Made by a program: the position numbers and the translations under genes. This document shows positions 43,779 through 53,385 of a DNA stretch of 64,000 bases, one piece after another (within the stretch, counting starts at the first letter, position 1; each line of letters starts with the position of its first letter). Location of the stretch: positions 186,001 through 250,000 of the forward strand of contig NZ_BDBE01000030.1 of the NCBI RefSeq assembly GCF_001612825.1, written 5' to 3'. The notes beneath the pieces are model-generated. The model was not told where the DNA came from. It ran no database searches and was given only the letters and a program-made list of their open reading frames with translations. The DNA is from Nocardia caishijiensis NBRC 108228. GTDB lineage: Bacteria > Actinomycetota > Actinomycetes > Mycobacteriales > Mycobacteriaceae.

Positions 43779-44534
43779 ATGAACACCACGAGAACTGCCG
43801 TCGTCACCGGTGCCGCCAGAGGGATCGGTGCCGCCGTGGCGAAGAGGCTCGCCGCCGACGGGATGGCGGTGGCCGTCCTCGATCTCGACGAGGACGCCTG
43901 TAAGCCGGTCGTCGCCGACATCGAAGCGGCCGGAGGGCGGGCGGTGGCGGTCGGGGCGAACGTGGCCGACGAGGACGCCGTGACGGTGGCCGTCGAGCGG
44001 ATCGTCGCCGCGCTCGGCGCGCCGACCGTGCTGGTCAACAACGCCGGTGTGATCCGCGACAACATGCTCTTCCGGATGAGCACCGACGACTGGGACACGG
44101 TCATGAACGTGCACCTGCGTGGGGCGTTCCTGATGACCCGCGCCGTCCAGAAGCATATGACCGAGGCGAAGTTCGGCCGCGTCGTCAACCTGTCGAGCAC
44201 CTCGGCGCTCGGCAACCGCGGCCAGGCCAACTACTCGGCCGCGAAGGCGGGCGTGCAGGGTTTCACCAAGACTCTCGCGTTGGAGCTGGGCAAGTTCGGG
44301 GTCACCGCGAACGCCATCGCCCCCGGCTTCATCGAGACCGAGATGACCGCGGCCACCGCCGAACGGCTCGGGGTGTCGTTCGAGGATTTCAAAGCCGGTG
44401 TGGCGGCACAGATTCCGGTCGCACGGACCGGTGTGCCGGACGACATCGCGCACGCGGTGTCGTTCTTCGCCAGTGAGGCGGCGGGCTTCGTGTCCGGTCA
44501 GGTGCTGTACGTGGCGGGTGGGCCGAAGGCATGA
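43779..44534 (+). CDS. SDR oxidoreductase (FabG-like) 2
   Basis: 251-aa classical SDR: TGAARGIG near the N-terminus, NNAGV, NLSSTSALGN with the catalytic Ser, YSAAKAG and GQVLYVAGG at the end. This one is closest in pattern to FabG/FabG4-type 3-oxoacyl reductases. AGGAGGT (43764-43770) lies ahead of ATG 43779, which is 2 bp after the previous stop. Pairs with the MaoC-type hydratase that overlaps its end by ATGA: such FabG-MaoC neighbours form hydroxyacyl/enoyl steps. Confidence 0.92.
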   Translation: MNTTRTAVVTGAARGIGAAVAKRLAADGMAVAVLDLDEDACKPVVADIEAAGGRAVAVGANVADEDAVTVAVERIVAALGAPTVLVNNAGVIRDNMLFRMSTDDWDTVMNVHLRGAFLMTRAVQKHMTEAKFGRVVNLSSTSALGNRGQANYSAAKAGVQGFTKTLALELGKFGVTANAIAPGFIETEMTAATAERLGVSFEDFKAGVAAQIPVARTGVPDDIAHAVSFFASEAAGFVSGQVLYVAGGPKA

Positions 44535-44986
44535 GGACATTCGAGGGAATCGCCGAACTGGAAGCGGCCGTCGGAACCCACCTCGGCTATTCGGGGTGGC
44601 ACACGGTGACCCAGGAGCAGATCGATACCTTCGCCGACGCGACCGGTGACCACCAGTGGATCCACGTCGACCCCGACCGCGCCGCCGACGGCCCGTTCGG
44701 AACGACGATCGCCCACGGCTACCTGACGTTGTCGCTCGTCCCCGCGCTCGTCGCCCAGGTGTACCGGATCGAGGGCCTGGCGATGGCGGTGAACTACGGC
44801 GCCAACAAGGTGCGGTTCCCGGCGCCGGTGCCCGTCGGGTCGAGGCTGCGCGCGGGTGTCGAGGTGCGGTCGGTCGCACCGGGTGGCGGCGGACACCTGA
44901 TCACCAACACCGTCGTCATCGAGCGTGAGGGCGGCGAGAAGCCGGTGTGTGTGGTCGAGACGGTGACCCTGGCGGTCGCGCGATGA
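44531..44986 (+). CDS. MaoC-like (R)-enoyl-CoA hydratase
   Basis: 151-aa hot-dog-fold hydratase: FADATGDHQWIHVD (about residues 34-47) contains the catalytic Asp and His of the MaoC/R-hydratase motif, followed by GPFGTTIAHGYLTLSL. It hydrates 2-enoyl-CoA to (R)-3-hydroxyacyl-CoA or the reverse. Overlaps both neighbours by ATGA (44531 and 44983), so it is translated with the SDR and the kinase. Confidence 0.92.
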   Translation: MRTFEGIAELEAAVGTHLGYSGWHTVTQEQIDTFADATGDHQWIHVDPDRAADGPFGTTIAHGYLTLSLVPALVAQVYRIEGLAMAVNYGANKVRFPAPVPVGSRLRAGVEVRSVAPGGGGHLITNTVVIEREGGEKPVCVVETVTLAVAR

Positions 44987-46002
44987 CCCTGCCCGGTCTG
45001 GATCTCGACCGGTTCGGGCCCTGGTTGCGGGCCGCCGTGCCCGGCGTCGGCACCGACCTCGACGCCACCTTCATCGCCGGTGGCAAATCCAACCTCACCT
45101 ACACGGTGACCGACGGCGCGTCGTCGTGGATCGTGCGGCGCCCACCGCTCGGGCACGTGCTGGCCACCGCACACGACATGGCCCGCGAGTACCGGGTGAT
45201 GGCCGCCCTCGCGCCGACCGCCGTACCTGTGCCGACCATGTACGGCCTGTGTGCGGACACCGAGGTCCTCGGCGCTCCCTTCTACGTCATGGAGCGTGTC
45301 GACGGCACCCCCTATCGGGCAGCGGCGGAGCTCGCCGAGCTGGGACCCGAACGGACACAGCGCATTTCGTCCGCGCTGGTCGAAACTCTTGCCGACCTGC
45401 ACGCCGTCGACCCGGCCGCCGTCGGGCTCGCCGACTTCGGCAGGCCCACGGGGTTCCTCGAACGCCAGGTTCGCCGATGGAAGCAGCAACTCGACGCCTC
45501 CCACACCCGTGACCTGCCGCTGGCCACCGAACTGCACGCGCGACTGGCCGCCGACGTCCCCGCGGAATCGGCGGCGGGCATCGTGCACGGCGACTACCGG
45601 CTCGACAATGTCCTCGTCGACGGCGGTGACCGGCTCGCGGCCGTCATCGACTGGGAGATGGCCACCCTCGGTGACCCGCTCACCGATCTGGCCCTGATGA
45701 TCGTCTACAGCCGCCTCGCCGACCTGCCGAACGGCCAGGTCGCCGTGGCCGACGCGACACAGGCACCCGGTTTCCTCACCGAAGGCGAGATCATCGCCCG
45801 CTACACCGCCCGCAGTGAGCGCGACATGTCGCGTTTCGGCTTCTATCTCGGGCTGGCCGCCTACAAACTCGCCGCGATCCTGGAAGGCATCCACTACCGC
45901 TACCTGCGGGGCCAGACTGTCGGTGCGGGCTTCGATGTCATCGGTTCGGCCATCGAGCCGCTGCTGGAAACCGGCCTCACCGCACTGAAGGAGCATCCCT
46001 GA
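44983..46002 (+). CDS. APH-like phosphotransferase (ACAD10/11 kinase type)
   Basis: 339-aa aminoglycoside-phosphotransferase-fold kinase: nucleotide-loop region [13 protein letters not shown], catalytic [10 protein letters not shown] (about residues 200-209) and metal-binding [11 protein letters not shown]. In vertebrate ACAD10/ACAD11 an identical kinase domain is fused to an acyl-CoA dehydrogenase and phosphorylates 4-hydroxyacyl-CoA; here the two functions are separate adjacent genes, the dehydrogenase start (ATG 46002) sharing one base with this stop. It is thus likely to act on a hydroxyacyl-CoA rather than an antibiotic. Confidence 0.88.
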   Translation: MTLPGLDLDRFGPWLRAAVPGVGTDLDATFIAGGKSNLTYTVTDGASSWIVRRPPLGHVLATAHDMAREYRVMAALAPTAVPVPTMYGLCADTEVLGAPFYVMERVDGTPYRAAAELAELGPERTQRISSALVETLADLHAVDPAAVGLADFGRPTGFLERQVRRWKQQLDASHTRDLPLATELHARLAADVPAESAAGIVHGDYRLDNVLVDGGDRLAAVIDWEMATLGDPLTDLALMIVYSRLADLPNGQVAVADATQAPGFLTEGEIIARYTARSERDMSRFGFYLGLAAYKLAAILEGIHYRYLRGQTVGAGFDVIGSAIEPLLETGLTALKEHP

Positions 46003-47225
46003 TGGACTTCGCCTACGACGCGCGCACCGAAGAACTGCGCGCCACGTTGCTCGACTTCATGGACAGCCACATCTATCCCGCCGAATCGGTGTTCCGCACC
46101 CAGGTCGAGCGACTGGACGATCGCTGGGCGTGGGACTCGGTTCCCGTGCTGGCCGAACTGCGCGCCGAAGCACGCGAGCGTGGGCTGTGGAATCTTTTCC
46201 TTCCTGGCGAACACGGTGCCGGACTCACCAACCTGCAGTACGCGCCGCTGGCCGAGATCACCGGGCGCAGTGCGGCACTGGCCCCCGCCGTGCTCAACTG
46301 TGCCGCACCCGACACCGGCAACATGGAGGTGCTCGTCCAGTTCGGCACCGAGCAGCAGCGCAAGCAGTGGCTCGAACCGCTGCTCGACGGCACCATCCGT
46401 TCGGCCTTCGCCATGACCGAACCGGAGGTGGCGTCCTCGGATGCCACCAATATCGCCACCCGTATCGAACGCGACGGTGACGACTACGTTCTCAACGGGC
46501 GCAAATGGTGGATCACCGGGGCGATGAACCCCAATGCCGAGATCTTCATCGTGATGGGCAAGACCGATCCGTCGGCCGACAGGCACCGTCAGCAATCGAT
46601 GATCCTGGTCCCCCGCGACACTGCCGGGGTCGAGATCCATCGCGGCATGGAGGTTTTCGGCTACGACGACCACGACCACGGCGGCCACGCGGAGATGACG
46701 TTCACCGATGCCCGGGTGCCCGCCTCGAACCTGATCGGCATCGAGGGCGCCGGTTTCGCCATCGCCCAGGCGCGGCTCGGGCCGGGCCGCATCCACCACT
46801 GCATGCGCTCCATCGGTCTGGCCGAACGTGCCGTGGAACTGATGTGCGCGCGAGCGGACGACCGGGTGGCGTTCGGCAGGCCACTCGCCGACCAGGGGGT
46901 GATCCGGGACTGGATCGCCGAGTCGCGCGTGCGGATCGAGCAGTTGCGGTTGCTCGTCCTCAAGACCGCGTGGCTGATGGACACCGTCGGAAACAAGGGC
47001 GCGCACACCGAGATCCAAGCCATCAAGATCGCCACCCCGGCCGCGGTCCAGTGGATTCTGGACAAGGCGATCCAGGTACACGGCGCGGGCGGCCTGTCGC
47101 AGGACTTTCCCCTCGCCGCCGCGTACGCGGGCATCCGCACACTGCGCTTCGCCGACGGACCCGACGAGGTGCACAAGAACGCTCTGGCCAAGAGCGAGCT
47201 GCGCAGGCAGCGGGAGGCCCGATGA
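46002..47225 (+). CDS. Acyl-CoA dehydrogenase 1 (ACAD10/11-like)
   Basis: 407-aa FAD-dependent acyl-CoA dehydrogenase: [16 protein letters not shown], with the FAD-contacting motif, [40 protein letters not shown] and [16 protein letters not shown]. This pattern matches the dehydrogenase half of ACAD10/11. Together with the kinase before it, it should eliminate phosphate from a 4-phosphoacyl-CoA to give a normal enoyl-type intermediate. The next dehydrogenase overlaps by ATGA. Confidence 0.9.
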   Translation: MDFAYDARTEELRATLLDFMDSHIYPAESVFRTQVERLDDRWAWDSVPVLAELRAEARERGLWNLFLPGEHGAGLTNLQYAPLAEITGRSAALAPAVLNCAAPDTGNMEVLVQFGTEQQRKQWLEPLLDGTIRSAFAMTEPEVASSDATNIATRIERDGDDYVLNGRKWWITGAMNPNAEIFIVMGKTDPSADRHRQQSMILVPRDTAGVEIHRGMEVFGYDDHDHGGHAEMTFTDARVPASNLIGIEGAGFAIAQARLGPGRIHHCMRSIGLAERAVELMCARADDRVAFGRPLADQGVIRDWIAESRVRIEQLRLLVLKTAWLMDTVGNKGAHTEIQAIKIATPAAVQWILDKAIQVHGAGGLSQDFPLAAAYAGIRTLRFADGPDEVHKNALAKSELRRQREAR

Positions 47226-48400
47226 CGCGCGAGGAACTGCACCGGGCCGTCGCGGAGTTTCTCGCCGTCACCGATCCGGCGACAACCGACCGCCGGGAAT
47301 TCCTGCGTGCCCGCTTCGACGCCGGTCTGGCCTGGGTGTACTACCCGGTGGGCCTCGGTGGCCTCGGGCTGCCGAGGGAATGGCAGGGTGAGGTCGATCG
47401 GCTGTTCGCCGAAGCCGGTGCGCCCGACAACAACCCGGGTGCCAACACCATCGGTCTCGGGATGGCCGCGCCGACGATCCTCGCGTGCGGCACCGAGGAA
47501 CAGCAGCGCCGGTTCCTGCGTCCGCTGTGGACGGGCGAGGAGATCTGGTGCCAGCTGTTCAGCGAGCCCGGCGCGGGATCCGATCTGGCGAACGTGGGCA
47601 CCCGCGCGGTCCGCGACGGTGACGAGTGGGTGGTCGACGGGCAGAAGGTCTGGACCTCGAGCGCACACCTGGCGCACTTCGCGATCCTGCTGGCGCGCAC
47701 CGATCCCGGTATACCCAAGCATCGCGGGCTGACGTTCTTCCTCATCGATGTCACCCAGCCCGGCGTCGAGGTGCGCCCGCTGCGCCAGATCACCGGTGAG
47801 GCCGAGTTCAACGAGGTGTTCCTCACCGAGGCACGGGTGCCCGACACCCAGCGAGTCAGCGGCGAGGGCGACGGATGGCGGGTCGCCAACACCACACTCA
47901 ACACCGAGCGCGTCGCCATCGGCGGCAAGGACACCGCCAGGGAAGCCGGGATGATCGGAGTGGTGAGCCGGACCTGGCGCGACGAACCCGAGCTGCGCAC
48001 CCCCGAGTTGCACGATCGGTTGCTGCGGCTGTGGGTCGAGGCCGAGGTCGCCAGACAGACCGGTATGCGCTTGCGGCAGAAGCTGGCCAAGGGCATGCCC
48101 GGCCCCGAAGGGTCGGCGATGAAGCTGATCTTCGCGCGGGTGGCTCAGCAGCTGTCCGGTCTGGAGGTGGAGATGCTCGGTGAGCGGGGACTCCGCTATG
48201 CGGACTGGACCATGGTCCGCCCCGATCACGTGGACTTCACCGGGCGCGACGCCGGGTACCGCTACCTGCGGGCGAAGGGCAATTCCATCGAGGGCGGTAC
48301 CTCGGAGATCCTGCGCAACATCGTCGCCGAACGCATTCTCGGACTGCCCGCCGAGGCGCGGACCGACAAAGACCGCCCCTGGAAGGACGTCGCCCGATGA
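47222..48400 (+). CDS. Acyl-CoA dehydrogenase 2 (FadE-like, large subunit type)
   Basis: 392-aa acyl-CoA dehydrogenase: [52 protein letters not shown], and C-terminal [20 protein letters not shown] with the catalytic-side motif. Together with the shorter dehydrogenase next to it, it resembles the two subunits of the alpha2beta2 FadE complexes that act on sterol side chains in mycobacteria. Overlaps both neighbours by ATGA. The exact substrate is unknown; a branched or ring-bearing acyl-CoA is possible. Confidence 0.9.
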   Translation: MTREELHRAVAEFLAVTDPATTDRREFLRARFDAGLAWVYYPVGLGGLGLPREWQGEVDRLFAEAGAPDNNPGANTIGLGMAAPTILACGTEEQQRRFLRPLWTGEEIWCQLFSEPGAGSDLANVGTRAVRDGDEWVVDGQKVWTSSAHLAHFAILLARTDPGIPKHRGLTFFLIDVTQPGVEVRPLRQITGEAEFNEVFLTEARVPDTQRVSGEGDGWRVANTTLNTERVAIGGKDTAREAGMIGVVSRTWRDEPELRTPELHDRLLRLWVEAEVARQTGMRLRQKLAKGMPGPEGSAMKLIFARVAQQLSGLEVEMLGERGLRYADWTMVRPDHVDFTGRDAGYRYLRAKGNSIEGGTSEILRNIVAERILGLPAEARTDKDRPWKDVAR

Positions 48401-49470
48401 CCGAGCTGAATCTGGTCTACACCGAGGTCGAGGACGACCTGCGCGCCACCGTGCGTGCGCTGCTGAGCGCACACGGTGACCCGACGTCGGTGACCGCGCT
48501 CTACGACGGGGACCGGTCGCTGGTCGCGGGGCTGTGGAAGAACATCGCCGTAGACCTCGGTCTCGCGGGTCTGCTCGTTCCCGAGGAGCACGGCGGTGCG
48601 GGGGCGTCGGCGCGCGAGGCGGCGGTGGTGCTAGAGGAGCTCGGTCGTTTCGTCGCGCCGGTGCCGTTCCTCACCAGCTCGGTGGTGGCCACCACCGCGT
48701 TGCTCGGTGCGGACGCGTCGCTGCTCGGTGAGCTCGCCGCGGGGGAGCGGACCGCGGCGCTGGCCGTTCCGTTCTCGACGGCCGCGCACGCGCCGGTCGC
48801 GGCCGTCGCCGACGGTGGCACCGTCACCAGCGTCGCGGGTGCGCTCGAGGCAGATCTCCTGCTGGTACCCGTCTCCGGGCCGGAAGGCCTCGCGTTGCAC
48901 GCTGTTGCGGCCGCCGACGCGCGGATCACCCCGGTGGTGTCGCTGGACATGACCCGTCAGCTGGCGGACATCACCTTCGATGACTTCACGGGGCCACCCG
49001 TCGTCACCGACGGTGTGAGCGCCGTGCGCGCCGCCCTGCTCGCGGGCACCGCGTTGCTGGCGTCGGAACAGTGTGGGCTGGCGCGCTGGTGCCTCGAGGA
49101 AACCGTGGCCTATCTGAAGGAACGTCGCCAGTTCGGTCGGGTGGTCGGCGGCTTCCAGGCGATCAAGCACCGCCTCGCCGACCTCTACACCGGCGTCGAG
49201 TCGGCGACGGCCACCGCACGCTACGCCGCGGCGACCCTGGCCGCGGCCGACCCCGACACCGCTGTCGCGGCAGGCGTCGCGCAGGCCTACTGCGGCGACC
49301 TGGCCGTCCTCGCGGCGGAGGAAGCGGTGCAGCTCCACGGCGGTATGGGCATGACCTGGGAACACCCCGCCCACCTGTACCTCAAACGGGCCAAGGCCGA
49401 TCAGATCGCTTTCGGCACGGCGGGCACCCACCGCGCCCGCCTCGCCGAACTCGTCGACCTGCCCGTCTGA
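48397..49470 (+). CDS. Acyl-CoA dehydrogenase 3 (short partner subunit)
   Basis: 357-aa acyl-CoA dehydrogenase, shorter than its neighbours because the middle beta-domain is reduced and loses the usual TEPxAGSD stretch. C-terminal LKERRQFGRVVGGFQAIKHR, LHGGMGMTWEHPAHLYLKRA and FGTAGTHRARL are retained. The shape fits a beta subunit of a heteromeric FadE pair with the 392-aa gene upstream. Last gene of the eight-gene operon; a hairpin follows at 49488. Confidence 0.88.
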   Translation: MTELNLVYTEVEDDLRATVRALLSAHGDPTSVTALYDGDRSLVAGLWKNIAVDLGLAGLLVPEEHGGAGASAREAAVVLEELGRFVAPVPFLTSSVVATTALLGADASLLGELAAGERTAALAVPFSTAAHAPVAAVADGGTVTSVAGALEADLLLVPVSGPEGLALHAVAAADARITPVVSLDMTRQLADITFDDFTGPPVVTDGVSAVRAALLAGTALLASEQCGLARWCLEETVAYLKERRQFGRVVGGFQAIKHRLADLYTGVESATATARYAAATLAAADPDTAVAAGVAQAYCGDLAVLAAEEAVQLHGGMGMTWEHPAHLYLKRAKADQIAFGTAGTHRARLAELVDLPV

Positions 49471-49487
49471 GATCCCGCGCCGACGGC

Positions 49488-49507
49488 GTGGACGGACCGC
49501 CGTCCAC
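49488..49507 (+). terminator. Hairpin at end of acyl-CoA operon
   Basis: Perfect 8-bp stem GTGGACGG / CCGTCCAC with a 4-nt loop (ACCG), 17 bp after the last stop. No T-run, as is usual in actinobacteria. Confidence 0.55.
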
Positions 49508-49573
49508 CGAGCACAGCAGATAGACTGTCGGGCAAGAGCATTCACGCTCGACAACGGGGTGAGGACGGGGGAG

Positions 49574-50119
49574 ATGGCCGATCGTCCGCTGCTCTACCTC
49601 GATGTGGACGGGCCACTCAACCCGTACCACGCGAAACCGGAACGTCGTCCGCGCGGATACGAGACGCACCGCATGCTGCCGCCGTCGTGGATCGCACGCC
49701 ACCGCGACATCCCCGTGCGGCGGGTGAAACCGTTACGTGTGTGGTTGAACCCGTCGCACGGCCGCATGCTCGTGGAGCTGTCCGCCCACTTCGAATTGTG
49801 GTGGGCGACAACGTGGGAACACGACGCGAACACCCACATCGCCCCGGTGCTCGGTCTGCCCGAGTTGCCGGTGGTCGAGTGGAGATCGCCCGGATGCACC
49901 GGGCCCGAGGGGACCTTCTGGAAAACCGCCGAACTGGTCGAACACGCGGCGGGCCGACCGTTCGCCTGGGTCGACGACGACATCACGACACCGGACCGCC
50001 GCTTCGTCGCAGCCTGGCACGCCACGCCGACCCTGCTGCGATTCGTGCACCCGGCGGCCGGTCTGGTCGAGGAGGACTTCACCGCGCTGGCGTCCTGGGC
50101 GAGCACCCTGCGACCGTGA
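49574..50119 (+). CDS. HAD-like hypothetical protein
   Basis: 181-aa protein of the HAD-superfamily type: N-terminal LLYLDVDGPLNPYH contains the DxD motif (about residues 8-10), a WWATTWEHDAN stretch follows, and FAWVDDDITTPDRRF supplies the acidic motif. Such Nocardia proteins are annotated as HAD-like or hypothetical; the substrate is unknown. ATG 49574 has GAGG about 9 bp upstream; GTG 49559 is an alternative. Monocistronic between the operon terminator and the SDR. Confidence 0.75.
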   Translation: MADRPLLYLDVDGPLNPYHAKPERRPRGYETHRMLPPSWIARHRDIPVRRVKPLRVWLNPSHGRMLVELSAHFELWWATTWEHDANTHIAPVLGLPELPVVEWRSPGCTGPEGTFWKTAELVEHAAGRPFAWVDDDITTPDRRFVAAWHATPTLLRFVHPAAGLVEEDFTALASWASTLRP

Positions 50120-50283
50120 ACACCGTCGCGACGTAGCTTGCCCGCGACCGGGAATCGCTGCTCCGGTCGACTGACCACGAAACGACCTTCCCCGCCGCCC
50201 GCCGAGATCGGGGATAGGGTGGGCCGGGCGTTCTGTCTTGTCGGAGTCCGGCTGGCGCCGGACCGTGTGAGGGAGTGGTGCGA

Positions 50284-51072
50284 GTGCGGATCGATCTGAC
50301 CGGGAAGACGGCGTTGGTCACCGGCTCCACCCAGGGCATCGGGGCCGCCATCGCCCAGGGGCTGGCCGACGCGGGCGCGCGGGTGGTGGTCAACGGGCGC
50401 TCCGCCGACCGGGTGGACGCGGCGGTCGCCGAGATTCGCGGCACCGGTGCGGACGCGGTCGGTGTGGCGGCCGATGTCACCACCGACGACGGGGTCGCCC
50501 GCTTGTTGCGTGACGTGCCCGATGTGGACGTTCTCGTCAACAACCTCGGCATCTTCGAAGCGGTGCCCGCACGCGAGATCACCGACGCCCAGTGGCGGTC
50601 GTTCTTCGAGGTGAACGTGTTGTCCGCGGTGCGGCTGATCCGGGCCTTTCTGCCGGGGATGATCGAGCGCGGGTGGGGGCGCGCCCTGCAGATCGCCAGC
50701 GATTCCGCGGTGGTCACGCCCGCCGAGATGATCCATTACGGCGTGTCGAAGACCGCACTGCTCGCCGTGACCCGTGGCTTCGCCAAGGACGCCGCGGGAA
50801 CCGGGGTCACGGTGAACTCGGTGATCGCCGGGCCGACGCACACCGGCGGCGTGGAGGAGTTCGTGTACCAGCTGGTCGACCGGTCGTTGCCGTGGGAGCA
50901 GGCGCAGCGTGAGTTCATGCGCGTGCATCGCCCGCAGTCGCTGATCCAGCGGCTGATCGAACCGTCGGAGATCGCGAACATGGTCGTCTATCTGAGTTCG
51001 CCGCTGGCATCGGCCACGACCGGCGGAGCCCTGCGCGTCGACGGCGGCTACGTCGATTCGATCCTGCCGTAG
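50284..51072 (+). CDS. SDR oxidoreductase
   Basis: 262-aa short-chain dehydrogenase: TGSTQGIG cofactor loop (about residues 13-20), NNLGIFE, QIASDSAVVTPAEMIHYGVSK with the catalytic Ser/Tyr/Lys, and GGALRVDGGYVDS at the end. Of three overlapping GTG codons I take 50284, 8 bp after GAGGGAG. Substrate unknown. Its 3' end faces the SigJ-type gene; there is no obvious operon partner. Confidence 0.88.
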   Translation: MRIDLTGKTALVTGSTQGIGAAIAQGLADAGARVVVNGRSADRVDAAVAEIRGTGADAVGVAADVTTDDGVARLLRDVPDVDVLVNNLGIFEAVPAREITDAQWRSFFEVNVLSAVRLIRAFLPGMIERGWGRALQIASDSAVVTPAEMIHYGVSKTALLAVTRGFAKDAAGTGVTVNSVIAGPTHTGGVEEFVYQLVDRSLPWEQAQREFMRVHRPQSLIQRLIEPSEIANMVVYLSSPLASATTGGALRVDGGYVDSILP

Positions 51073-51204
51073 CGCACGTGCGGGTGCCGGAAAACAGGCG
51101 GACCGGCTCCAGGGAGTGGGTGGTGCGGGTAGTTCGGTGCCGGCCCGCCTGCACACTATTCGTGGGCGGGGCAGACGTGGATGGGTGCGGGCCCCTCCGG
51201 CGCC

Positions 51205-52095
51205 TCATCGGAGGGTGAGTGGGATCGTCGTGTCGATGTGGGTGAGCTTCTGCGGGTTGCGCAGGTAGTAGATGCCGGTGATCCGGTCGTCCTCGACGCG
51301 AAGGGTGAGCACGCCGTCGCGCTTCCCGTCGATGAACACCGCGAGGCCGGGTCCACCGTTGACCAACGCCGGTTCGACGGTCATGGTGGCGGCGTGTCTG
51401 GTGAGCCCGCCGACGATGAAGCGCGACACCTTGTCGGCGCCGAGCACCGGGCGTGGGTTGGCCTGTTCGATCCCGCCACCGTCGCTGACGGCGACGACAT
51501 CGGGCGCGAGGACGGCGAGCAATCCCCGCAGGTCACGGGTTTCCAGGGCCCGCCGGAACGCGTCGATCGTCGCCTCGGCCTGCTGGGCGCTCACGGTGCG
51601 CCTCGGTCTGCGTTCCTGGACGTGTCTGCGGGCGCGACTGGCGATCTGATGCACGGCGGCGGGTGACTTGTCGACCGCCGCCGCGATCTCGGCGTAGCTG
51701 ATGCCGAAGGCCTCCCTCAGCACGAAGACCGCGCGTTCGGTCGGGCTCAGCGTCTCGAGTACCAGCATCAAGCCCATCGACACGCTGTCGGCGAGTTCGA
51801 CGTCGGCGGCCACATCCGGTGCGGTGAGCAGCGGTTCGGGCAGCCACGAGCCGACATAGGATTCCCGTCGGCGCTCGAGCGAGCGCAACCGGTTCAGTGC
51901 CTGGCGGGTGGTGATCCGCACCAGATACGCGCGCCGGTCGTCCACCTGGTCCAGGTCGGCCCTCACCCACCGCAACCACGTCTCCTGCAGCACGTCCTCT
52001 GCGTCGGCGGCCGAGCCGAGCATCTCGTAGGCCACGGTGAACAGCAGATTGCGGTGCCGCACAAAGGTTTCGGTCGCGTCGACGGGAGTGCTCAT
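51205..52095 (-). CDS. ECF sigma factor SigJ-like (module A)
   Basis: 296-aa ECF sigma factor with SnoaL-like extension. Region 2: FTVAYEMLGSAADAEDVLQE then TWLRWVRAD; region 4: AVFVLREAFGISYAEIAAAV, then DKSPAAVHQIASRARRH. Residues about 170-296 are the NTF2-like tail (FRRALETRDLRGLLAVLAPD) and end in the IYYLRNPQKLTHID segment, the kind of C-terminal motif important for ECF41 activity. It lies 22 bp downstream of the frameshifted NDH-like gene and is paralogous to the sigma gene at 53386, so the region holds a duplicated module. Confidence 0.88.
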   Translation of the reverse strand: MSTPVDATETFVRHRNLLFTVAYEMLGSAADAEDVLQETWLRWVRADLDQVDDRRAYLVRITTRQALNRLRSLERRRESYVGSWLPEPLLTAPDVAADVELADSVSMGLMLVLETLSPTERAVFVLREAFGISYAEIAAAVDKSPAAVHQIASRARRHVQERRPRRTVSAQQAEATIDAFRRALETRDLRGLLAVLAPDVVAVSDGGGIEQANPRPVLGADKVSRFIVGGLTRHAATMTVEPALVNGGPGLAVFIDGKRDGVLTLRVEDDRITGIYYLRNPQKLTHIDTTIPLTLR

Positions 52096-52117
52096 CGTAT
52101 GGTTCTCCGGTCGTGAC

Positions 52118-53298
52118 TCAGGCGGTGGTCGCGGCGGCACGGCGCTCGCGCAGCACCTGTGGCCGGTGCTTGCCGTCTTTCGGCCACGAGTGCGAACCGG
52201 GCTTGTGTGCCTCGGTGACCAGGTGCTTCACACTGGCTTCGCACGAGAACTCCTCGAGCGCGCGACCGGCCGGGCCGGGGAAGTACAGGCGCATCGCGGT
52301 GTCGTCCTTGTGGCCGAGCTGGAAGATCCCGGCGCGGCGGCCGAAGCTGATGCACATGGCCTGGAAGGCCAGGTCGATGGGCGTGGGGTCGGTACCGTCG
52401 AGGCGATGCGCGATGGTGTCGGCGGCGTGGGCGCCGAGGCAACCCGCGACGTAGGCGCTCATGCGCAACGGCAGGTCCGAGGGCGCGCAGGAGTCGCCCG
52501 CAGCGACGATGCGATCGTCGTCCACGCTGGTCAGTGTCTCGTCGGTGAGCAGGCGCCCGGCGGCATCGGTGCGCAGTCCGCTGCGCGCCGCCAGGTCCGG
52601 AACTCCGAAACCCGCTGCCCAGATGGTGATCTCGCTGGGCAAGCCGGCGCCGACCGCCAGGCGCACCGACGTCTTCGTCACCTCGGCGACCTTGGACTCG
52701 GGGCCCTCGAGAAGGCCGACGCCCAGCTTCGTCAGGTACTTGCGCGCGGTGCGGCGGGCCCGGGGGTGCAGGTAGGGGCCGAGGACACCGCCGCAGACCA
52801 GGGTGACCGAACGTCCCTGTTCGGCGAGTTCGGTCGCGGTTTCGATGCCGGTGGGTCCGCCGCCGACCACGGTCACCGGAGCAGACATCGCCCGGTCGAA
52901 CAGGACCGAGCGCAACCGCTGCGCCGATTCCAAAGTGGCCACGGGATAGGCGAATTCGGCGGCACCGCGCACCTGCGGTTCGGGGGCGCCGCTACCGGCC
53001 GCGTAGACGAGGTGGTCGTAGTCGAGGTCGGGGCCATCGGCCCGCGTAACGCGCCGGGAGTACGGGTCGATCGCGGTGACGCTGTCGACCAGGAGCGAGA
53101 CACCGTCGGCCAGTACGTCGCGGTAATCGACGATCGCGTCGTGGGTGCCGCCGACCAGCTGATGCAGGCGCAGCCTCGGCACGAAGACCGGGCGCGGGTT
53201 GACCACGGTGACGCGCACGTCTCGACGTGAGCTGAGTCGGTTGGCCGCCATCACCCGGCGTATCCGCCGCCGATCACGACCACGTGGTTGGTGTTCAT
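52118..53298 (-). pseudogene. NDH-2-like FAD oxidoreductase with 1-nt frameshift in FAD motif (module A)
   Basis: NAD(P)H-quinone reductase-like flavoprotein broken near its start. ATG 53298 has AAGGAG upstream and encodes VVVIGGGYAG, the FAD motif, but then meets TGA after 15 codons (GCC GGG TGA). Reading resumes one base off at GTG/ATG 53254/53251 with MAANRLSSRRDV and continues unbroken to 52118, including VVGGGPTGIETATE and IVAAGDSCAP. Inserting one G in the G-run at 53254-53256 restores GYAGVMAAN, matching the intact paralogue at 54335. This is a real mutation, a sequencing error in a homopolymer, or a re-initiation arrangement; without the first 15 codons the FAD site is incomplete. Confidence 0.8.
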
Positions 53299-53333
53299 GG
53301 TGTCTCCTTCGCTCCGAGCGGGTTCGAGCACAA

Positions 53334-53360
53334 GACACCGCACGGGCGAGAATCCTGACA
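53334..53360 (-). promoter_or_regulatory. ECF-type promoter candidate of module A
   Basis: On the minus strand TGTCAGG (53360-53354), 16-nt spacer, TGTC (53337-53334), ending 35 bp before the NDH-like ATG. The same first box occurs at the same place before module B. It resembles the ECF41 promoter as I recall it (TGTCACA-n16-CGTC). Recognition by the encoded SigJ-like factors is inference. Confidence 0.5.
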
Positions 53361-53385
53361 TGATGTGACGCGGATCACTATCTCG

